Below are positions 8,346 to 17,143 of a DNA stretch of 34,547 nucleotides, piece by piece. Within the stretch, counting starts at the first letter, position 1; every line of letters begins with the position of its first letter. The stretch comes from Verrucomicrobiota bacterium (GTDB lineage Bacteria > Verrucomicrobiota > Verrucomicrobiia > Opitutales > Opitutaceae), in assembly GCA_023430825.1 (NCBI GenBank), contig JAEYYL010000255.1:1-34547 (forward strand), given 5' to 3'. Position numbers and translations under genes: made by a program. Under the pieces are notes generated by a model. That model worked only from the letters and a program-made list of their open reading frames with translations. It did not search any database and had not been told where the DNA came from.

Positions 8346-8840
8346 TTACCTCGGCCCGATTGAGTCCCCGTGGAGAGACGGGCGCGGCGCCCGCGCCTGA
8401 AACAGCGGGCGATAAGCCGCGCGATGAACCCACGCGAGGTAAACCACGAGCGCGCTGAAGACGATCGCCGGCGGGAGCCCGGTGCGCTCGAGAAAGAGAT
8501 GGAAGCAAAGGCTGTTGACGAAGAACGGCGCCAGGAAAAGCAGCGCGAGCGGAACGAACCGGTTGAGCAGCAGCAGCGCGCCCGAAACCAGCAAGGTGAC
8601 GCCGATCATCGGCATCATGTAGCCGGACTCCATGAGCGCCGCGCTGAAGTTCAGCGCTTTCTCCGGCATCGTCATCTCCGGCGGCGGGATGAAGTTGAAG
8701 AAGCCGTTGAGCCCGAATACGAGCAGCGGAAATCCCAGCAGAACCCGCGCGATCGCGGGAAGGAAGCGCGTGAAGGCCCGGGCGTTGCGCGGGCGGGTGG
8801 CGGAATTTGCGGTAGAAGCATCGAGGGCGGCGGGGTTCAT
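8346..8840 (-). CDS. DoxX-like integral membrane protein
   Basis: A 164-residue protein with four predicted membrane helices: about residues 25-45 (FLPAIARVLLGFPLLVFGLN), 75-92 (MMPMIGVTLLVSGALLLL), 95-113 (FVPLALLFLAPFFVNSL) and 123-140 (AIVFSALVVYLAWV). The ARVLLGFPLLVFGLNGFF start and the four-helix layout match the DoxX/SURF4-like superfamily, whose molecular role is poorly defined. It lies 273 bp downstream of the LacI gene and 63 bp before the GH130 gene on the same strand. The intervening palindrome at 9003-9057 leaves open whether LacI is on the same transcript. Confidence 0.8.
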   Translation of the reverse strand: MNPAALDASTANSATRPRNARAFTRFLPAIARVLLGFPLLVFGLNGFFNFIPPPEMTMPEKALNFSAALMESGYMMPMIGVTLLVSGALLLLNRFVPLALLFLAPFFVNSLCFHLFLERTGLPPAIVFSALVVYLAWVHRAAYRPLFQARAPRPSLHGDSIGPR

Positions 8841-9002
8841 GGAGGTGCGGAGATCGAGCTCGGATTTAGCAATGGGTTCATCCTTTCAACGAACGAATGC
8901 GGCGTTTCCGGACCACGACGCCTTACCCCACCGCACATGTTACGAAACACGGTCACAACCCCGCGCCCCCGCTCAACGGTTAATAAAGCCACAGCCGATT
9001 CC

Positions 9003-9057
9003 GGTAGGGACGCCTCTCCAAGGCGTTCGCGGACCGTCCGGAGAACGGGTCCCTACC
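9003..9057. repeat. palindromic repeat, 55 bp
   Basis: GGTAGGGAC (9003-9011) is the exact reverse complement of GTCCCTACC (9049-9057), and similarity continues inwards with CTCC facing GGAG. It lies in the 273-bp gap between LacI and the DoxX-like gene, which otherwise holds no gene. This is the form of a REP-like intergenic repeat and could act as a terminator or mRNA 3' end. Confidence 0.6.
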
Positions 9058-9113
9058 CGCTCCGCTCCCCACTTTCGCAACCGGAAGCGCAGCCTACCGC
9101 CGGAGCGTCGAAT

Positions 9114-10160
9114 TCAGCCCACCGGCGGAAGACTCGCTCCGTCGACCCATTCTCCTTCGACAAGGTGCGTGTCGGTGGCGTGTTCGGCGCCGTGCTCGTT
9201 GCGCTGGAGCTTGGCCGCGAGCAACTCCACCGCAATGGCGCCGAGCCGGGTGTGGTTCTGCCACACACCGGCAATTTTCCCGCTCCGATCGCGCAAGCCC
9301 AGACTCGCAAAGCCGGTCCGCGCCGAAATCGCTTTCGTCGCAGCGATCCATTCGAGCGCGCGATCGCTCGGCGTGGTGATCACCACGTCGGGCCGGTGGC
9401 GCTCGAGCCACGCGGAAAATGTCGGCGGCGTCGCCAGCGCACCGTCGTTGATCGGACCGGTGAGGATGGGCACCGTCTTCCGATCCGACGCCATCCACCC
9501 TTCCAGGAGAAAAGCCGCCTCCCACCGATGGCCGATCCGTTCGCTGGCCGTTTCACCGACCACGAGGCCGGGCCGCCGGTAACCCTTCTCGCGACATGCG
9601 CGCAACGTGAGCCGCATCGCTTGATAGTGATCGGTGGAAACCCGTTCGATAAACGGCTCCCGGATGCGCAAGCCGAGACCGATCGCGGCAAAATCCTTGA
9701 GATTGATCTCCACGCGGCTGTCCGAGCCGGGCGGCGGCGCCAGCAGGATTCCGCGAATGCCGCGGGCGCGCAGAATCTGCTGCACGCGCCGCGGACTCAT
9801 GCCCCTTTTGGTAAGGGAAAATTCCTCGAGGCGATAGCCCAGGCTCGCCGCGCGCGCGAACGCGCTTTCGAAAATTTCCACGTAGGCGGGATTGCGGCGC
9901 CATTCTTCGCGATCGTTGTCGTAGGTGAGGTAGGCGAACGTCGTGACCCCGCGCGACGCCCGCCGCCCGCGCTGCAATTGCATCAGCGCCGACACGAGGG
10001 GATTCGGCCGGTAGCCGAGTCGCTCCGCCGCCGCGATGACGGCCTCTTGGGTTTTCTGGGGGATGCGCGGATCGCGGCGCAACGCGAGCGACACGGTCGT
10101 GCGATGCACGCCGAGGGCCTGGGCAACATCCTCCATGCGGGGTGGCGTGGGGTCGCGCAT
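9114..10160 (-). CDS. LacI-family transcriptional regulator
   Basis: A 348-residue sugar-responsive repressor or activator. Residues 7-55 are the LacI helix-turn-helix and hinge helix: MEDVAQALGVHRTTVSLALR, then GYRPNPLVSALM. The remaining residues form the periplasmic-binding-protein-like sensor (RIGHRWEAAFLLEGWM, GDH-type effector region around VVITTPSDRALEWI, SLGLRDRSGKIAGVWQNHTRLG). Length is standard. It is encoded between the two arms of the sugar locus and is divergent from the TonB receptor with 105 bp between starts, so it very probably controls both directions. The effector is likely a sugar released from the imported glycan. Confidence 0.95.
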   Translation of the reverse strand: MRDPTPPRMEDVAQALGVHRTTVSLALRRDPRIPQKTQEAVIAAAERLGYRPNPLVSALMQLQRGRRASRGVTTFAYLTYDNDREEWRRNPAYVEIFESAFARAASLGYRLEEFSLTKRGMSPRRVQQILRARGIRGILLAPPPGSDSRVEINLKDFAAIGLGLRIREPFIERVSTDHYQAMRLTLRACREKGYRRPGLVVGETASERIGHRWEAAFLLEGWMASDRKTVPILTGPINDGALATPPTFSAWLERHRPDVVITTPSDRALEWIAATKAISARTGFASLGLRDRSGKIAGVWQNHTRLGAIAVELLAAKLQRNEHGAEHATDTHLVEGEWVDGASLPPVG

Positions 10161-10170
10161 TCAACGGCGA

Positions 10171-10193
10171 GAACAAGGCTCCGCTCGGAGTTC
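10171..10193. promoter_or_regulatory. candidate LacI operator
   Basis: In the 105-bp gap between the divergent LacI and TonB-receptor genes, CTCCG-CT-CGGAG (10179-10190) is a perfect interrupted palindrome, and GAAC (10171-10174) with GTTC (10190-10193) extends partial symmetry. It lies about 75-95 bp before the receptor start. Size and place suit a LacI-family site, but no second copy was found and the core is not a classic AANCGNTT box. Confidence 0.3.
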
Positions 10194-10265
10194 GCAAGCC
10201 CGAAGCCGTAGAGAGTCGCTTGCTCGGAGATCGTTTCTTCCAGCATACCCCCAGCCTAATTCGAA

Positions 10266-12584
10266 ATGAAACTCTCACCTCGTGTCCTCGCCGCCGGAGC
10301 CTTTTTTGCCGCTCCCTTCCCCGTGTTCTCCCAAACCCCCGTTCCCGAAGCGGACGGGCCGGTCTATGAGCTTCCCGCGTTCAACGTCTCGGCGTCACAG
10401 GATCGCGGATACCGCGCGGGTAACTCGGTCTCCGCGACTCGCATCGACACGCCGATCAAAAACCTGCCGTTTTCGGTCAACGCCTTCACCGAAGACTTCA
10501 TCTCCGACATCGGCGCTCGCTCGCTCGAGGATATCTTGAATTTCGCGCCCGGCATCACGAACGCGGGACGCGAGTTCGGCACCGGCTCGACCAAGGTCAA
10601 CGTGCGCGGCTTCGAGAGCGATCCGCAGCGCAACGGCTTTCCGAGTTCCGGCTACATCGATGCCGCCACGATCGCGCGCGTCGAGGTCGTGAAAGGCCCG
10701 GCCTCGTTGCTCTACGGGCAGATCGCCCCCGGCGGCGTCGTGAACTATCTTTCGAAACGCCCCCTGGACAAAAAGAGCTACGCGTTCGACCAGAGCATCG
10801 GAAGCTACAATTATCTTCGCTCCACCGCCGACCTGAACCAGCCGCTGGTGAAGGACAAACTTCTGTTCCGCTTCAACGGCGTGTGGGAAAACGGCTTCGA
10901 ATACGTCGACAAAGCGGATTCGGAAACGACCGTGATCGCGCCGGTTATCACGTGGAAAGTCACACCGAGCTCCGCGCTGACGCTCGACTACCAATGGTTC
11001 AAACGCCGCGAGAACGCCCCCGCGTTCATGCGTCAGAATATCCGCGTCCCGGTGGCCTCGGCCTCGCTTTATCCCATGCCCGGCGTGCCCGGACGCGCAC
11101 TGGCCTCGGCCGACTACTTCGGCCACTACGCCCTCGGCGACCGGCGTTACAACCCGGCGAGCGCCCACGACTATCGGAACAGCGACCACGAAAACTTCTT
11201 CGCCGAATACGCCGCGAAGATCGGCGGTCATTGGGATGTGCGCGCCGTCTTCACGTGGGACCGCGCCGTCACCGGCAGCTATCATCACGGCTACGGCGAC
11301 GTGACCACCAGCGTGCCTTACGCCGCACTCATCGCCGCGCTCAACGGCGACTACTCGCTGCAAAACGTTTTCAGCGCGCTCGATCGACTGGTCGACACGG
11401 CGGCTTATGGCGCGACCTCGCTCCGTCGCGCGCAATATACGCAGCGCCGCAACTACAACCGCACCTGGCAGGCCGAAGCGGCCGGCAACTACACTTTCGG
11501 CACCGTTAATTGGAAGCCGCTGTTCGGCGCGACGCTGCAAAACGGCACCGGCGACATCGTTCAACGCACGCTGCCGACGGCGCAGTGGCCCGCCGCGTGG
11601 AATCTCGCCGATCGTAGCACGTGGACGGATACGTTTTTCCCGCTCGCGACGATGCCGGTGACCGCGTTAACCACCGCCCCGATCGAGAACACCGGCATCT
11701 ACACCGCCCAGATGCTTTCGTTCTTCGACGAGCGTCTCATCACCGTCGGCGGGCTGCGCTGGTCGAAGGCTGAATCGACCACCTACAATCAGCTCGCCAA
11801 GACCAAGACGCCGGATTTCTCCACGCAGAAGACTACTCCGCAGGTTGGCGCGGGGTGGCGGATTCGCCCGGATCTGATGGTTTACGCCAGCTACAGCGAA
11901 TCGTTCACCGCCGGAAACCGGCAGCTCCGCACCGCCGGCGTCTTCGATCGCAACGCCGAGCCGTTCCTCGGCCGCGGCTACGAAGTCGGGGTGAAGACTG
12001 ACTTCTTCGGTGGCCGCCTTTCCGCCACGATCGCCGGGTTCTGGCTCGAGCAGGACAACTACACGTTCAGCCTCACCTCGATCAATCCGGTCACCGGCTT
12101 GAGCGGCATCACCGACATCCAGGGCAACCTCGTCGTCAGTCGCGGCGCCGACCTCGACCTGACCTGGTCGCCGACCGATGCGTGGCAGGTTTACTTTTCC
12201 GCGAGCTACGCGGACACGTTTTACGACCGCATCCTTTCCCCGGACGTGGCTTATCTCCTCGGCACGCAGCCGGAATCGAGTGCGCGCGACCGCGTGAATC
12301 TGTGGACGCGTTATTCGTTCAAACACGCCCCGCTGCAGGGCTGGTGGATCGGTGGCGGCTTCAGCTACACCGGCAAGAAAGCCGAAATCTCCAACAATCC
12401 CTGGCTCTTCCTGCCCAACCAGACCGTGGCGGACCTCACGGTGGGCTACGATTTCGAGGCGGCGGACGCGGACTGGTCGGCGTCGCTGGCGTGGAAGAAT
12501 TTCACCGACGAGGATGACGTTCCTTCCGTTCGCACCCGCGGGCAGCCGTCGCGTCTGGTGTTCTCGCTCGGCGCGAAATTCTAA
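10266..12584 (+). CDS. TonB-dependent outer-membrane receptor
   Basis: A 772-residue receptor. Residues 1-22 form a signal peptide. A TonB-box-like segment (YELPAFNVSAS, about residues 33-43) precedes the plug domain, with typical LPFSVNAFTEDFISD, LEDILNFAPGI, VNVRGFES and RVEVVKGPASLLYG (about residues 140-155) and GGVVNYLSKRP. The rest is the 22-strand barrel, ending in SRLVFSLGAKF with the terminal Phe recognised by the barrel assembly machinery. By sequence it is of the ferric-siderophore class, but in Verrucomicrobiota such receptors often accompany glycan loci and no SusD is present. It heads the plus arm, 24 bp before the MFS gene, so uptake of an oligosaccharide is the best inference; a siderophore remains possible. 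Confidence 0.93.
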   Translation: MKLSPRVLAAGAFFAAPFPVFSQTPVPEADGPVYELPAFNVSASQDRGYRAGNSVSATRIDTPIKNLPFSVNAFTEDFISDIGARSLEDILNFAPGITNAGREFGTGSTKVNVRGFESDPQRNGFPSSGYIDAATIARVEVVKGPASLLYGQIAPGGVVNYLSKRPLDKKSYAFDQSIGSYNYLRSTADLNQPLVKDKLLFRFNGVWENGFEYVDKADSETTVIAPVITWKVTPSSALTLDYQWFKRRENAPAFMRQNIRVPVASASLYPMPGVPGRALASADYFGHYALGDRRYNPASAHDYRNSDHENFFAEYAAKIGGHWDVRAVFTWDRAVTGSYHHGYGDVTTSVPYAALIAALNGDYSLQNVFSALDRLVDTAAYGATSLRRAQYTQRRNYNRTWQAEAAGNYTFGTVNWKPLFGATLQNGTGDIVQRTLPTAQWPAAWNLADRSTWTDTFFPLATMPVTALTTAPIENTGIYTAQMLSFFDERLITVGGLRWSKAESTTYNQLAKTKTPDFSTQKTTPQVGAGWRIRPDLMVYASYSESFTAGNRQLRTAGVFDRNAEPFLGRGYEVGVKTDFFGGRLSATIAGFWLEQDNYTFSLTSINPVTGLSGITDIQGNLVVSRGADLDLTWSPTDAWQVYFSASYADTFYDRILSPDVAYLLGTQPESSARDRVNLWTRYSFKHAPLQGWWIGGGFSYTGKKAEISNNPWLFLPNQTVADLTVGYDFEAADADWSASLAWKNFTDEDDVPSVRTRGQPSRLVFSLGAKF

Positions 12585-12608
12585 AGCCGACGTCGCGACC
12601 GCCCGCCG

Positions 12609-13862
12609 ATGCTGTCACCGCCCCCAGTCAACCGTTCGGTCGTGCCCTTGCGCGCATGGACGTTGCTGGGGTTCGTGGCGATCGCCGCCGTCCTGTTCAT
12701 GATGGACCGGCAGGCGCTCTCGCTGCTGAAGACCACGCTGCGCGACGAGATCGGGCTGACCGACGTGCAGTATGGGTGGCTGATCACCGCGTTCATGGTG
12801 CCCTACACGGTGATGTATCTGTTCACCGGCGGCTGGCTCGACCGCTGGGGCACCCGCACGATGTCGCTCATCTTCATCGGTGCGATGTCGGCCGCCACGC
12901 TGTTGAACGGGCTGGCGCGGAACTTCGAGGAAATGTTTCTCTGCCGCGTGCTGCTCGGAGCCGCGGAGGCCGGCATCATTCCCGCCAGCATTCTCTTCGT
13001 TTACACCTGGTTTCCCGAGGATCGCCGCGCCACCGCCGCCGGAATCAAATCTCCGATCGCGCTCATCGGGACGATGTCCACACCGTTGCTCGTCGCACTA
13101 CTGACCGAAAACTTCGGCTGGCGCATCGCCTTCGTGGTGCCCGGCGTCGTCGGGCTGGTCGTCGCCGCGGGCTGGTGGCTGCTCGACAAAAATCCGCCGA
13201 ACTATGGGACGCCCCGGAAGGCCCCGGTTGCGCGGGTGAGTGCCGTCGGCCTGCTTCAGCAGCGGAAAATCTGGCCGCTTCTGACGGCGCGCATCCTCAG
13301 CGATCCGTTCTGGTTTTTCCTGCTCTACTGGCATGCGCCGTTCTTGCAGGAAAAACTCGGCGTCTCGCTCGGCGAACTGGGGCGGTGGGTCTGGATTCTC
13401 CCGCTCGGCGGCGCGATGGCCAATCTCGCCGTGGGCATTTTCTCGGACCGCCTCATCGCCCGCGGCCTGCCGTTGTTCAAAGCGCGCGTGCGGCCGCTCC
13501 TCCTCGCCGCCGGCATCGCGCCACTCGCGTGGGCGATTCCCGAGGCCGGCAGCATCTGGGTCGCCGTCTTCCTCTTCGCCGCCCTCTACATGATGTGCAA
13601 CGCGTGGATCCTCCTCACCAACCTGTTCATCGCGGACATCGTCGGACGGGAGAACGTCGCCACTGGTGTCGCCGTGCTGAGCGCGATGGGCGGAGTCACC
13701 TCTGCCGGATTCAATCTCGTCGCTGGGTGGCTGGTGACGCACACCGGCTACACACCGCTGTTTATCGCCGGGGCGCTCCTGCACCCGATCGCGGGCTTCG
13801 TCCTCTGGCGCGCCTATTACCGACGGCCTGAGCAGGTCGCCGCCGAACCCGCTGTCGCGTGA
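12609..13862 (+). CDS. MFS transporter (anion:cation symporter-like)
   Basis: A 417-residue inner-membrane carrier with about 12 hydrophobic segments split by a central loop around residues 195-215. The MFS motif between helices 2 and 3 is visible as GGWLDRWGTRTMS (about residues 74-86). FMMDRQALSLLKTTLRDEIGLTD in the first loop and the RVLLGAAEAGIIPASILFVYTWFPEDRR stretch are characteristic of the ACS group that takes up hexuronates and related sugar acids with a proton or cation. Its GTGA overlap with the esterase gene shows cotranscription. It would move the glycan or a product across the inner membrane after the TonB receptor. An acidic sugar is favoured by family only. Confidence 0.9.
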   Translation: MLSPPPVNRSVVPLRAWTLLGFVAIAAVLFMMDRQALSLLKTTLRDEIGLTDVQYGWLITAFMVPYTVMYLFTGGWLDRWGTRTMSLIFIGAMSAATLLNGLARNFEEMFLCRVLLGAAEAGIIPASILFVYTWFPEDRRATAAGIKSPIALIGTMSTPLLVALLTENFGWRIAFVVPGVVGLVVAAGWWLLDKNPPNYGTPRKAPVARVSAVGLLQQRKIWPLLTARILSDPFWFFLLYWHAPFLQEKLGVSLGELGRWVWILPLGGAMANLAVGIFSDRLIARGLPLFKARVRPLLLAAGIAPLAWAIPEAGSIWVAVFLFAALYMMCNAWILLTNLFIADIVGRENVATGVAVLSAMGGVTSAGFNLVAGWLVTHTGYTPLFIAGALLHPIAGFVLWRAYYRRPEQVAAEPAVA

Positions 13863-14488
13863 GCGCCTGCCCCACAGATGTGCTTCGTTCCCCGAACGCC
13901 CGCGCGGTGTTCTACGGCACGAGCCTCACGAAGGACGGTGGCTGGGTCGACGTGCTCGCCGCGGAGATCCGCGAGACGAATCCCACGTTTACCTGGGTCA
14001 ACGCCGCCGAGGGTGGCCGCGAATCCCGGTGGGGACGCGCCCATTTCGCCGAGCGCGTCATCGCCGAAAAACCGGACGTCGTTTTTCTCGAGTTTGCCAT
14101 CAATGACGCGGTGGCGCGGTTCGCCCTCTCGGTGGACGAAGCGCGCACCAACCTCGAAGCGATGCTCGATGCGCTGCGCACCGCGCGGCCGCAGAGCATC
14201 CCCGTGCTGCAGGTGATGAATCCGGTGATCGGCCGGCCCGCGGGCCACGACGGCCATCGTCCGAACCTGGCGCAACACGCCGCCATGTGGAGAACGGTCG
14301 CGCGTCACCGGCAAATCATCCTGATCGATCACGCCCCAGCGTGGGCGTCCGTGCTGGCGCGCGGAGAGAACGAGTTTCTCCGCTTCGTGCCCGATGGGCT
14401 TCACCCGTCCCTGGAAGGTTATCATCAGCACATGCTGCCCACCCTGCGAGCGGAGCTCGGCCTTCCCGATCGCGGACGAAATTTATAA
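13859..14488 (+). CDS. SGNH/GDSL-type hydrolase (probable carbohydrate esterase)
   Basis: A 209-residue protein with the four SGNH blocks: Ser22 in VFYGTSLT (GTS in place of GDS), Gly in EGGRESR (about 52), Asn82 in LEFAINDA, and Asp179/His182 in DGLHPS. These form the catalytic triad and oxyanion hole of esterases that remove acyl groups, often acetyl, from sugars. The GTG start overlaps the MFS stop as GTGA, and its own TAA overlaps the next ATG as TAATG, so translation is coupled on both sides. No signal peptide is visible, so it likely acts in the cytoplasm on imported material. Confidence 0.87.
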   Translation: MSACPTDVLRSPNARAVFYGTSLTKDGGWVDVLAAEIRETNPTFTWVNAAEGGRESRWGRAHFAERVIAEKPDVVFLEFAINDAVARFALSVDEARTNLEAMLDALRTARPQSIPVLQVMNPVIGRPAGHDGHRPNLAQHAAMWRTVARHRQIILIDHAPAWASVLARGENEFLRFVPDGLHPSLEGYHQHMLPTLRAELGLPDRGRNL

Positions 14489-16083
14489 TGAGTTTGAAAC
14501 CCGCTTACTACCGACCGGCGTCGACCGTGGACGAACCGGCGCCGCGCCAGGTGCAGCTTTGCATCTACGGCGCGAATGCCGCCGGCGTGATGGCCGCGGT
14601 CCAGGCCCGCCGCAGCGGCCTCACGGTCGCGCTGCTGAATCCGTCCGCGACCATCGGCGGCCTTACCACCGCCGGCTTGGGATGGACCGATCTGGGCAAC
14701 CGCGACGCCGTGGGCGGACTGGCCCGCGACTTCTACCGGCGCCTCGGCTCGCACTACGGGCAGGACGAAGCGTGGACGTTCGAGCCGCATGTCGCGCGGC
14801 GCGTGCTCGAGGATTTCCTGCGCGAGGCCGACATCGACGTGGAGTCCGGCCAGTATCTGCAATCGGTGAGTTGTGCGACGGATCCGGCCGGGCGTCCGCG
14901 TATCCAGGAACTCGTGACGACCAGCGGTCTGCGCGTCCGCGCGGATTACTTCATGGATTGCAGCTACGAAGGCGATCTCCTGGCCGCGGCGAAAGTGTCG
15001 TTCATCGTGGGCCGCGAGAGTCGCCATCACTACGGCGAGCCCCACAACGGCCAGCAGATCCACGCCGGCCATCAGTTCCCGGCGCCGGTTGACCCTTACA
15101 TCAAGCCGGGCGACCCCACGAGCGGCTTGCTGCCGGGGATCGATCCCGACGACCGATTCATTCCGGGCGCGGCGGATCGACGCGTCCAGGCCTACAACTT
15201 CCGCGTCTGCATGACGAATCGTGCGGACATCCGGCGGCCGTTTCCGCGGCCCGACGATTACCGGCGCGACCGCTATGAACTCCTCGCGCGCGCGTTGAAA
15301 GCCGGCTGGAGCGAAGTGTTTCAGAAGTTCGACCGAATCGGCGCGGACAAGACCGACACCAACAACCACGGCCCGGTCTCGACCGATTACATTGGCCAGA
15401 ACTGGGCGTGGCCGGAGGGCGACTACGCCACGCGCGAACGAATCTTCCAGGCGCACGTGAACTATCAGCAGGGTTACCACTGGTTCATGTGTCATGACGA
15501 AGCGGTGCCAGAGCATTTCCGGAACGCGTATGCGCAATGGGGTCTGCCGGCCGACGAGTTTCAGGAAACCGCGCACTGGCCTCACCAGCTCTACATCCGC
15601 GAGGCGAGGCGCATGGTGGCGAGCGTGGTGATGACGTCCGCGCATTGTCTCTCGCGCGAATTCGTCGACGACCCGGTCGGGCTCGGCGCGTATCAAATGG
15701 ACTCGCACCACTGCCGCCGGATCGTGCACGCGGGCTATGTGCTCAACGAAGGCGACGTGCAGGTGAAGCTGCCGAAGCCATACGGCATCAGCTACCGCGC
15801 GATCGTGCCGCGGGAGAACGAATGCGCGAACCTCGTCGTTCCGGTCTGCGCGAGCGCATCGCACATCGCCTACGGCAGCATTCGCATGGAGCCGGTTTTC
15901 ATGGTGCTCGCGCAATCGGCCGCGATCGCGATCTCGATTGCCCACGCCAACCACCGCTCGGCCGTGCAAGCGGTCGCGTATCCGGAACTCAAGCAGCGGC
16001 TCGAGCGCGCGCACCAGGTGATCGCCTGGGATGCCACGCGGCTGAACGGCCTCAGCGGCAACCCCGACCTGAAAGCGTCGTGA
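14488..16083 (+). CDS. FAD-dependent oxidoreductase (PF12831-type)
   Basis: A 531-residue protein of the FAD-dependent oxidoreductase family often found in glycan loci of Verrucomicrobiota and Bacteroidota. The dinucleotide-binding motif is CIYGANAAGVMAAVQARRSG (about residues 25-44); the acidic residue usual at the end of the second strand is replaced by Asn in VALLNPS. GGLTTAGLGWTD follows, then DYFMDCSYEGDLLAAAKVSF, and the C-terminal half carries YGISYRAIVPRE and NLVVPVCASASHIAYGSIRMEP, the FAD-closing segment. The start is fixed by the TAATG overlap with the esterase gene. It probably oxidises a sugar or sugar acid; the substrate is unknown. It is 16 bp before the second GH130 gene. Confidence 0.87.
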   Translation: MSLKPAYYRPASTVDEPAPRQVQLCIYGANAAGVMAAVQARRSGLTVALLNPSATIGGLTTAGLGWTDLGNRDAVGGLARDFYRRLGSHYGQDEAWTFEPHVARRVLEDFLREADIDVESGQYLQSVSCATDPAGRPRIQELVTTSGLRVRADYFMDCSYEGDLLAAAKVSFIVGRESRHHYGEPHNGQQIHAGHQFPAPVDPYIKPGDPTSGLLPGIDPDDRFIPGAADRRVQAYNFRVCMTNRADIRRPFPRPDDYRRDRYELLARALKAGWSEVFQKFDRIGADKTDTNNHGPVSTDYIGQNWAWPEGDYATRERIFQAHVNYQQGYHWFMCHDEAVPEHFRNAYAQWGLPADEFQETAHWPHQLYIREARRMVASVVMTSAHCLSREFVDDPVGLGAYQMDSHHCRRIVHAGYVLNEGDVQVKLPKPYGISYRAIVPRENECANLVVPVCASASHIAYGSIRMEPVFMVLAQSAAIAISIAHANHRSAVQAVAYPELKQRLERAHQVIAWDATRLNGLSGNPDLKAS

Positions 16084-16099
16084 GTGCGATCGAACGACC

Positions 16100-17101
16100 A
16101 TGATAACGCGCCACCCTTCCAACCCGGTTCTCACGCATCAGGCGTGCCCGTATCCGGCGACGACGGTGTTCAACGCCGGCGTCGCGCTGTTCGAAAACCG
16201 CTACGTCATGGTTTTTCGCAACGACTACGGACGCTGGGGCGACCCCCACTTCGACGGCACGAACATCGGCCTGGCGACGAGCGTCGACGGCCTGAGGTGG
16301 TCCGTCCATCCGCGCCCGGTGCTCGACGAAGAGCGCGCCCGCGACGGCCTGCGCCACCTTTATCCGAGCCGCTTCGGCCGGGGTTTCATCCGCCGCATCT
16401 ACGATCCGCGGATCAGTGTGGTCGAAGGCCGCGCCCTGCTCTGCTTCGCGGCCGATACGGCTCACGGCATCTGCGGCGTCATCGCCGAGACGGACGATTT
16501 TGAGAGCTATCGTTTCCTGAGTCTGTCGGCACCGGACAATCGCAACATGGTCCTTTTTCCTGAGCGAATCAGCGGAGAGTTCGTGCGACTCGAACGGCCT
16601 TTTCCGGTTTACATGCGGGACCATCCCGAAGCGTTTCCGATTTGGATCAGCCGGTCCCGCGACTTGAAAGCGTGGGGCCAACATGCCCCCGTGCTCGGCG
16701 CCGACGAAGTCCCTTTCGCGAACAACAAGATCGGCCCCGCCGCGCCGCCTGTGCGCACGCGCGCCGGCTGGCTCACGCCGATTCACGCCGTGTGGAAAGA
16801 CGACACCCAGCGCCTTCGCGGTTGGGAAACGCGGGGGTGGTATAAACAATATTTCGCGGGCCTGGCGTTGCTCGATCTGGAAGACCCTTCGCGCGTGGTC
16901 GGGCTTATGCGCACGCCGCTGCTCGCGCCGGAAGCGCCGTATGAAATCGAAGGTTTTCGCGGCAGCGTGATTTTCCCCTGCGGTGTGCTCCTCAACGAAA
17001 GCACCGGCGAAGTGAGGCTCTATTATGGCGCCGCCGACACGAGCGTCGCGCTCGCCACAGCCCACGTCGACGCACTCATCGCCGCCTGCGAGCCGCTGTA
17101 A
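16100..17101 (+). CDS. glycoside hydrolase family 130 enzyme (second copy)
   Basis: A 333-residue beta-propeller enzyme related to the product of 7233-8282. Shared signatures are RHPSNPVLTH, ATTVFNAGVALFENRYVMVFR, IYDPRISVVEGRALLCF with the DPR aspartate, VLFPERISGEFVRLERPFP, PPVRTRAGWLTPIHAVW, YFAGLALLDLEDPSRV and the closing LYYGAADTSVALATA. The two copies differ around the DPR motif (YDPRI here, QDPRV there) and in the loop between propeller blades 1 and 2, so they probably act on different linkages or steps. No signal peptide is seen. It is the fifth gene of the plus arm and, with its partner across the LacI gene, frames the whole locus. Confidence 0.88.
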   Translation: MITRHPSNPVLTHQACPYPATTVFNAGVALFENRYVMVFRNDYGRWGDPHFDGTNIGLATSVDGLRWSVHPRPVLDEERARDGLRHLYPSRFGRGFIRRIYDPRISVVEGRALLCFAADTAHGICGVIAETDDFESYRFLSLSAPDNRNMVLFPERISGEFVRLERPFPVYMRDHPEAFPIWISRSRDLKAWGQHAPVLGADEVPFANNKIGPAAPPVRTRAGWLTPIHAVWKDDTQRLRGWETRGWYKQYFAGLALLDLEDPSRVVGLMRTPLLAPEAPYEIEGFRGSVIFPCGVLLNESTGEVRLYYGAADTSVALATAHVDALIAACEPL

Positions 17102-17143
17102 TCGCTGGCGAAAAATCCATCCTGATTTCGCCCGACAAGCGCC

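Noticed and set aside
8370..10211. 613-codon plus-strand frame over DoxX and LacI genes
   Set aside because: Arg/Pro-rich shadow crossing two well-supported minus-strand genes; no domain.
10266..12584. TonB receptor called a ferric-siderophore receptor outright
   Set aside because: Sequence class fits, but all neighbours are sugar genes under LacI; function left as probable glycan uptake.
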